A stretch of DNA of 64,000 nucleotides from Rhodopseudomonas palustris (lineage in GTDB: Bacteria; Pseudomonadota; Alphaproteobacteria; Rhizobiales; Xanthobacteraceae), in contig NZ_CP041387.1 of the NCBI RefSeq assembly GCF_007005445.1, positions 3,249,001 to 3,313,000 on the forward strand, read 5' to 3'. Both the position numbers and the translations under genes were made by a program. The notes under the pieces are model-generated. The model saw only the letters and a list, made by a program, of their open reading frames with translations, was not told the origin of the DNA and made no database searches. Positions 58,969-64,000 of this stretch are shown in pieces (the stretch's first letter is position 1; every line of letters starts with the position of its first letter).

Positions 58969-59598
58969 CTACGGCAGCAGATCCTTCGGCACGTCGTCGA
59001 AAGTGTAGCGACGCGGGCGGTTGCGGCGGATGAAGCCGCCGATCTGCCAGCCGAACAACACCGCAAAGCCGGCCAGAAACAGCGCCCCGGACCACGACCC
59101 CACCGCCACCGCGCGCGCCAGCAGACCGGTGAGCGCCGCCGCGACCAGGGCGATCAGCACCAGAGCCGCAGTATGCACCGCCGGCCGCAATCCGCCGATC
59201 AGTTCGGCGTGGCTGCCGGCGTCGCGCATCCGCCGGTGCAGATCGAGCATGAAGGTGCGGTAGGCCTGGTCCTGAGGCGCCATCAGCGCCACCGTCTGCC
59301 AGGTGGTCGACAGAATCCGCAGCCGTGCGCCGGAGCCGTCCTCGATATCGGCGCGGTAGCGGCGCGATTGCATCGACACCGGCCGATAGCTCAGCCGCAC
59401 CTTGGTGATCGTCGCATAGGGCCAGATCCCCGCCTTGGGTCCGACCCGCCAGATCAGGCCATCGTCGCCGAGCTCGAATTGCCGCGCAGCACCGATCAGC
59501 GACGCCTTGTAGGCGTAAGCCGTGCCGCGTTCGCCGTGGTCGCTGCTCGGGTCGGATCGTGACGTCACGCTGAAAGCCCCCTGCCGGTTCGCCGTCAT
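58969..59598 (-). CDS. Hypothetical membrane protein with PH-like N-terminal part
   Basis: A 209-aa protein. Residues about 35-125 are beta-rich (DGLIWRVGPKAGIWPYATIT, KVRLSYRPVSMQSRRYRADI), resembling bacterial PH-like domains. Two membrane helices follow (AALVLIALVAAALTGLLARA; GALFLAGFAVLFGWQIGGFI) and a short basic tail. I recognise no function. It converges with the universal stress gene. Confidence 0.65.
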   Translation of the reverse strand: MTANRQGAFSVTSRSDPSSDHGERGTAYAYKASLIGAARQFELGDDGLIWRVGPKAGIWPYATITKVRLSYRPVSMQSRRYRADIEDGSGARLRILSTTWQTVALMAPQDQAYRTFMLDLHRRMRDAGSHAELIGGLRPAVHTAALVLIALVAAALTGLLARAVAVGSWSGALFLAGFAVLFGWQIGGFIRRNRPRRYTFDDVPKDLLP

Positions 59599-59716
59599 TG
59601 CCGGAGCGCGGGCGGCGACGCAATGCGGCGTTCAGCCCACCGCGATCGAAGCGGGAACGGCAACTTGTCGGCAAAGGCCGGGTTTTCTACAATCCGGCCT
59701 CACGCCGGACCGAACC

Positions 59717-60157
59717 ATGCCGAATACCGAAGCCACCCCATATCCCCGCCGCCTGATCCTCGCCGGCGCGCTGGTCTCCGGCCTGTTGCTGGCGCTGGCG
59801 TTGCACATGCTCGGGCAGAGCGTCGGCCTCGATCTCGGCGGGTTGTGGCGCAGCGATTCCGGCAGCTTGATGCCGGCGAGCGCCGCGCTGGCCTGGTGGC
59901 TGGTGGCGACCGGCGGCTTCGCCGGCGGTTACTTCACGGCGCGGCTGATGGACCATGCGGTCGCCGGCCAGATCCCGCCGAAGCTGCGCCAGTTCCTGAT
60001 TGCGGTCGGGGTGCTGGTGCTCGCGGCCGCCGGCCGGGCCGCATCGGCGCCATCGGCGGTACCGAGCGCGGCAGGCGTGATCGCCGGCCTGGCGACCCTG
60101 CTGCTGGGCGCCGCGATGGCATTCTGCGGCGCATATTTCGCCTTGCGCAAAACCTAA
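59717..60157 (+). CDS. Hypothetical four-helix membrane protein
   Basis: A 146-aa, very hydrophobic protein from the ATG at 59717. Four membrane segments can be seen (LILAGALVSGLLLALALHML, ALAWWLVATGGFAGGYFTAR, FLIAVGVLVLAAAGRAA, GVIAGLATLLLGAAMAFCGA). No family is recognised. It is divergent from the PH-like gene and ends before a strong inverted repeat. Confidence 0.65.
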   Translation: MPNTEATPYPRRLILAGALVSGLLLALALHMLGQSVGLDLGGLWRSDSGSLMPASAALAWWLVATGGFAGGYFTARLMDHAVAGQIPPKLRQFLIAVGVLVLAAAGRAASAPSAVPSAAGVIAGLATLLLGAAMAFCGAYFALRKT

Positions 60158-60189
60158 GCATCAAGGCCCGGCTCGGGCAGCCGGAATCA

Positions 60190-60223
60190 CCAAAGGCCGC
60201 CCGGAGATCCGCGCGGCCTTTGG
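60190..60223. terminator. Inverted repeat between convergent genes (bidirectional terminator candidate)
   Basis: CCAAAGGCCGC (60190-60200) and GCGGCCTTTGG (60213-60223) are perfectly complementary over 11 bp. It lies between a plus-strand gene ending at 60157 and a minus-strand gene ending at 60255, so it may stop both, although the T-runs are only within the stem. Confidence 0.65.
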
Positions 60224-60254
60224 CCTCATCGAAGCGTCACATCGCCGTCGTAAC

Positions 60255-60761
60255 TCAACCGGCAGCCCGCAGATTGATCTGGCTCTCCGCCAGGGTGTTC
60301 AGCTTCTTGTCGGTCGCCTTCTCTTCGTCCAGCGTCTTTTGCAGCACCGCTGCACAATCGTTGCGTCCGAGCAGCTTGGCCCACGAAACCAGGCTGCCGT
60401 AGCGCACGATTTCGTAGTGTTCGACCGCCTGGGCGGCGTTGATCAGCGCCGCGTCGAGCACCTTCTTGTCCTCGACTTCGCCGGCGGTCTCATCGGCCTC
60501 TTCGATGATGCCGTCGATCGCCGGGCAATCGACCGCCTTGGGCTGGACACCGTGCATTTCGAACACCTGCTCGAGCCGTTTCACGTGGCCCTTGGTCTCG
60601 TCGAAATGCGTCAGGAACCCTTGTTTCAGCATCGGATCCGAGGCTTTGTCGGCCATCTTGGGAATCGCCTTCAGAAGCTGCTTCTCGGCGTAGTAGATGT
60701 CCTGCAACTGATGCACGAACAGATCATCCATCGTCTTGATGTCTTTAGTGAAAAGTCCCAT
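60255..60761 (-). CDS. YciF/YciE-like ferritin-type stress protein (DUF892)
   Basis: A 168-aa four-helix protein: TMDDLFVHQLQDIYYAEKQL, FLTHFDETKGHVKRLEQVFE, AALINAAQAVEHYEIVRYGS and VLQKTLDEEKATDKKLNTLA, with the spaced Glu/His residues of ferritin-like iron sites. The family is induced by osmotic and general stress in enterics and alphaproteobacteria. It has an EcfG-type promoter 66 nt upstream, which fits. Confidence 0.9.
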   Translation of the reverse strand: MGLFTKDIKTMDDLFVHQLQDIYYAEKQLLKAIPKMADKASDPMLKQGFLTHFDETKGHVKRLEQVFEMHGVQPKAVDCPAIDGIIEEADETAGEVEDKKVLDAALINAAQAVEHYEIVRYGSLVSWAKLLGRNDCAAVLQKTLDEEKATDKKLNTLAESQINLRAAG

Positions 60762-61156
60762 TGCCGATCCTCTCTCGTTGCGCCCGGCGGGCGCTGGGCA
60801 AGCCCTGCCGCGGCCGTCGGGGCGTTAACCAGCGACAGCGAACGTTCGTTCCGGATCAGACCGGGCAAGCCGTCGCAATGGCGCGCACCGGGCGAGGCGC
60901 CTATATGGCAGCGGGCGGCCGATATGGCGGCTCTTCGGGGCGGCCATGCAGCCGTCGACCGGCTCATTTGCGTCACGTCAAGGGCGCATCCTGCCGGTCG
61001 TCTCATCGATGTGGCGATCCGCGCGTGACAGTACGGCGGATTGCACGACGGGGTATTTATGCCCTAAGGAATTGCGCGGATGAGTAAGTCGGATGCCGGT
61101 AGCAATGTGGTGCTGCGGGCGGTGTCCGTCGCGTTGCCGCCCCGCCGGGAGGACGA
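60762..61156. other. 395-bp divergent region between YciF-like and flippase-like genes
   Basis: Contains the EcfG-type promoter for the YciF-like gene (60827-60852, minus strand). I see no clear promoter for the plus-strand gene and no coding content. Confidence 0.5.
60827..60852 (-). promoter_or_regulatory. EcfG-type promoter of the YciF-like gene
   Basis: Read on the minus strand: GGAAC (60848-60852), 17 nt, GGTT (60827-60830). Consensus is GGAAC-N16/17-CGTT, so only the first base of the -10 differs. Confidence 0.55.
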
Positions 61157-62230
61157 ATGCATCGACTGCTGAGCGCGCTGGGGCGTGGCTTCAAGACGTA
61201 TATCGGCTGGAAACGGGTCGGTATCGTCGCCAGCATCCTGATTATCGGCTTCGCGATTACGTCGCTGATCCGTACCCTCAAGGGGGTCGATCACACCATC
61301 ATTCTGACCGCGCTGACCGAGAAGAGCCCGACCCAGATCGGGCTGGCGGCGCTGTGCGTGGTGGGGGCGTTCTGCACCCTGACGTTCTACGACTTCTTCG
61401 CCCTGCGAACGATCGGCAAGCTGCACGTGCCTTACCGCATCGCGGCGCTGTCGTCGTTCACCTCCTACGTCATCGGTCACAATCTCGGCGCCACGGTGTT
61501 CACCGGCGGTGCGATCCGGTTCCGGATCTATTCGGACTACGGTCTGTCGGCGATCGATGTCGCCAAGATCTGCTTCATCTCCGGCCTGACGTTCTGGCTC
61601 GGCAATCTGTTCGTGCTCGGCATCGGCATGATCTGGCACCCGGCCGCGGCGAGCGCGATGGACCTGCTGCCCGACCAGATCAACCGGCTGATCGGTGTCG
61701 CCTGTCTGGCCGGCATCGCCGCCTATTTCGTCTGGCTGGCGACCGGCAAGAAGCGCCGCGAACTCGGCCAGAACGGCTGGAAGGTGGTGCTGCCGTCGGC
61801 CAAGCTGACGCTGGTGCAGGTGCTGATCGGCGTGGTCGATCTCGGGTTCTGCGCGCTGGCGATGTACCTGTTGATGCCGGCCGAGCCCTATATCGACTAT
61901 GTGTCGCTGGCGGTGGTGTTCATCCTTGCGACCCTGCTCGGCTTCGCCAGTCACGCCCCCGGCAGCCTCGGCGTGTTCGACGCCGCGATGCTGGTTGCGC
62001 TGCCGATGTTCGCCCGCGAGGACATCATCGCCACGCTGCTGATCTACCGCGTGCTGTATTTCCTGCTGCCGTTCGGGATCGCGATCTCGATCATGGGGCT
62101 GCGCGAGATCTGGCTCAGCGTGATCAAGCCGTGGCAGGAGCGCCGCAACGGCAACGGTCACGCCGCAACCGCCGCTGCACCGGCGCACGCGCCGGTCGGG
62201 CAGGTGGCCCAGCGTTCGTCCAAGCTCTGA
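61157..62230 (+). CDS. Lysylphosphatidylglycerol synthetase-like membrane protein (YbhN/UPF0104 family)
   Basis: A 357-aa protein with about eight membrane segments from the ATG at 61157 (GGAGG upstream). It resembles the flippase-type transmembrane domain of MprF/YbhN: YVIGHNLGATVFTGGAIRFR, ICFISGLTFWLGNLFVLGIG, VFILATLLGFASHAPGSLGV and IYRVLYFLLPFGIAISIM. The synthetase domain of MprF is absent. It may move a lipid or glycolipid across the membrane. The last 40 residues are an Ala/His-rich tail. Confidence 0.82.
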   Translation: MHRLLSALGRGFKTYIGWKRVGIVASILIIGFAITSLIRTLKGVDHTIILTALTEKSPTQIGLAALCVVGAFCTLTFYDFFALRTIGKLHVPYRIAALSSFTSYVIGHNLGATVFTGGAIRFRIYSDYGLSAIDVAKICFISGLTFWLGNLFVLGIGMIWHPAAASAMDLLPDQINRLIGVACLAGIAAYFVWLATGKKRRELGQNGWKVVLPSAKLTLVQVLIGVVDLGFCALAMYLLMPAEPYIDYVSLAVVFILATLLGFASHAPGSLGVFDAAMLVALPMFAREDIIATLLIYRVLYFLLPFGIAISIMGLREIWLSVIKPWQERRNGNGHAATAAAPAHAPVGQVAQRSSKL

Positions 62231-62324
62231 CCGCGAAATTCGCTCGTCGCAGCAGCCGGGGCCCCATATTTTGGCCTCAACCGCAGCGTCATTGACCGAA
62301 ATCGCTCATGGCCGCGTGTTCACG

Positions 62325-64000
62325 ATGTCTCGTATCCGCTCACTGGCGTTGCTGCTGCTGCTGACCGGCACGGCAGGCGCCCCGATCGCTCCCGCCCTCG
62401 CCCAGGCGCCGTTGCTCGGCGGCTCCGACCCCGCGGCTTCCGCCCCGCCGGTCGCGGCTCAGCCGGCAGCACCGCCGATCGCGGCGGTGCCGGTCACCGA
62501 CGGCTCGATCCAGATCGATTGGGAGGTGCGCAACCGCTTCCGGCTGTTTCGCGAGGAGCGCGACTTCCGCGAGCAGGTCGAGGCGCTGTCCGGCCTGACG
62601 GTGCTGGCGTCCGAGCAGACCCTCGGCCGGCAGAGCGAAGGCCGCGGCTGGGCCCGCAACGTCGTCAACCGGCTGTGCATCGATCTCGCCGGCCGGGTCA
62701 ACGAGCCCTGCACCCGTGACGGCGTCAAGGAAAGCTACCTCACCCCGACCGAGCATCCGGTGACGGTGCGGCTCGCCGGCGCGATCCCGGTCGGTGCGAT
62801 CTGCGCCTGGACGTTCGACGACGGCGACGGTCCGCGCAACGCCACCCAGGACTGCGCCGAGCCGATCAATTTCCGCGCCCGCTACGGCAAGCCGACGATC
62901 GCCTCCGTCGACATTACCAGCGGTGCGGATGCGCCGCTGCGCGTCACCACCCAGATCATGGTGCGGGATTTCTTCATCGCCGGCCTCGGCGACTCGATCG
63001 GCTCCGGCGAAGGCAATCCGGACCGCGCCATCGCGCTGTCGGACGAGGGCTTCTGCTTCAAGTCGTATCTCGGCAGCGGCATCGGCCAGTTCTACCGGCC
63101 GAGCCGGGCCGGCTTCAAAGGCGGCCGCGCCTGCGAGGCGCCCGACACACTGGCGAACTGGCAGCGTTATTCGGCGACCTGGTTCAACGCCGCCTGCCAC
63201 CGCTCGCTGTACAGCTACCAGACCCGCACCGCGCTGGCGCTGGCGGTGCGGCATCCGCACATCGCGGTCACCTATCTGCCGCTCGCCTGCACCGGCGCCA
63301 CCATCACCGACGGGCTGTTCGGCTCGCAGCGCGCCCGCGAGTGCATCCGCACCAAATCCGGTACCTCGTGTCCCGGCAGCGTCGACGGCCAGCTCGGCGA
63401 ACTGCGGGCCGCGCTCACCGCGGTGCACCGCCGTCAGCCGGACCGCAATCTCGACCTGGTGCTGCTGTCGATCGGCGCCAACGACATCAACTTCTCGGGC
63501 CTCGTGGCCGACGTCATCGTCGACTCGCCGACCGAGCGGGCGCTGTTCCGCCGCTCCGGCGTGATCGGCTCGGTCGAGGAATCGCGCACCGCGCTGGCCC
63601 GCACCCTGCCACGGGATTTCGCGCGGCTGCGCGAGGCGCTGAAGCCGATGGTCGGGGATCTATCGCGCGTGGTCTATGTCGCCTACGGCAACCCCGCACT
63701 ATCCAATCGCGGCACGCCGTGCCCGGGCGGCCCGGCCGGCTTCGACATCCATCCCTCGTTCAACGCCGATCCGACCCGGCTCGGAGCGGTCTCCTCGTTC
63801 GTCGACAACGAATTCCTGCCGCGGCTGAAGGATCTGGCGCAATGCTCCAACGGGGTGCTGTGCCGCGATCCGTCGTCGGATCGGATGACCTTCGTCGACA
63901 GCCATCAGCGGGCATTCGCCGATCACGGCTTCTGCGCCCGCGCCGCCACCGATCCCGAATTCGATCGCGCCTGCTTCTCGCAGAACGGCACCAGCTTCAA
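62325..64000 (+). CDS. Secreted SGNH/GDSL hydrolase-like protein (3' end outside window)
   Basis: The frame is open from ATG 62325 to the window end (558 codons so far). A signal peptide (SLALLLLLTGTAGAPIAPALA) is followed by an Ala/Pro linker. SGNH motifs are present: block I GLGDSIGSGEGNPDRA with the nucleophile Ser, CTGATITDGLFG, and block III IGANDINFSG. The block V Asp-x-x-His may be in DSHQRAFADHG near the end. There are many Cys, suited to a disulfide-rich exported protein. It would be an esterase or lipase-like enzyme acting outside the cell; the substrate is unknown. Confidence 0.85.
   Translation, partial: MSRIRSLALLLLLTGTAGAPIAPALAQAPLLGGSDPAASAPPVAAQPAAPPIAAVPVTDGSIQIDWEVRNRFRLFREERDFREQVEALSGLTVLASEQTLGRQSEGRGWARNVVNRLCIDLAGRVNEPCTRDGVKESYLTPTEHPVTVRLAGAIPVGAICAWTFDDGDGPRNATQDCAEPINFRARYGKPTIASVDITSGADAPLRVTTQIMVRDFFIAGLGDSIGSGEGNPDRAIALSDEGFCFKSYLGSGIGQFYRPSRAGFKGGRACEAPDTLANWQRYSATWFNAACHRSLYSYQTRTALALAVRHPHIAVTYLPLACTGATITDGLFGSQRARECIRTKSGTSCPGSVDGQLGELRAALTAVHRRQPDRNLDLVLLSIGANDINFSGLVADVIVDSPTERALFRRSGVIGSVEESRTALARTLPRDFARLREALKPMVGDLSRVVYVAYGNPALSNRGTPCPGGPAGFDIHPSFNADPTRLGAVSSFVDNEFLPRLKDLAQCSNGVLCRDPSSDRMTFVDSHQRAFADHGFCARAATDPEFDRACFSQNGTSF

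Noticed and set aside
1..64000. CRISPR array, prophage, transposase or tRNA-bounded genomic island
   Set aside because: No regularly spaced direct repeats, phage structural genes, transposase motifs or tRNA cloverleaf were seen; the flagellar gene order looks native.

Overview
The window looks like the chromosome of a GC-rich, motile alphaproteobacterium of the Nitrobacteraceae, most likely Rhodopseudomonas or a close relative. The evidence is the combination of FliX, FlaF and FlbT, a MotE-type protein, a DUF3551 protein, a cysteine-poor DksA, and 89-90 bp palindromic repeats of the CATTGCGAGCGAAGCGAAGC type common in that family. I saw no tRNA, rRNA, CRISPR array, prophage or insertion sequence.

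Layout. 1-11.7 kb holds flagellar basal-body genes: the end of fliP, a large secreted TPR protein, a GrlR-like protein, the operon fliL-fliM-DUF6468-motE, and the divergent operon flgF-flgG-flgA-flgH. 11.8-16.9 kb is an RND efflux pump with its divergent TetR repressor. 17-22.2 kb holds dksA, fliX, flgI-flgJ-flgN-like, a FlaG-like gene, flaF and flbT. 22.3-43.3 kb begins and ends with two giant flagellin genes. Between them lie a TPR/GT41 glycosyltransferase resembling Caulobacter FlmG and twelve sugar or sugar-modification genes on the minus strand. 43.6-49.0 kb is flgE-flgK-flgL. 49.3-53.5 kb is a very large tandem hybrid histidine kinase. 54-64 kb is housekeeping or stress material: GT39, MsrB, a FAD oxidoreductase, a SixA-like phosphatase, a universal stress protein, a YciF-like protein, a flippase-like membrane protein and a truncated SGNH hydrolase.

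How the parts work together. Intergenic motifs suggest a Caulobacter-style flagellar hierarchy. CtrA-type boxes (TTAA-N7-TTAA) lie upstream of the TPR gene, upstream of fliX (one mismatch) and upstream of flagellin 1. Sigma-54 -24/-12 promoters lie upstream of flgF, flgI, flgE and the FlmG-like gene. The main discovery candidate is the glycan island between the flagellins. It pairs heptose-type enzymes (GmhA, an HldE-like protein with inverted domain order, a sugar-1-phosphate nucleotidyltransferase) with two unrelated thiamine-diphosphate enzymes, two nucleotide-sugar epimerase/dehydratases, an alcohol dehydrogenase, an SDR and two methyltransferases. This suggests an unusual, perhaps branched-chain, flagellin glycan. 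EcfG-type (GGAAC-N16/17-GTT) promoters upstream of the hybrid kinase and the YciF-like gene link the right end to the general stress response. All of this was read by eye; no database search was run.
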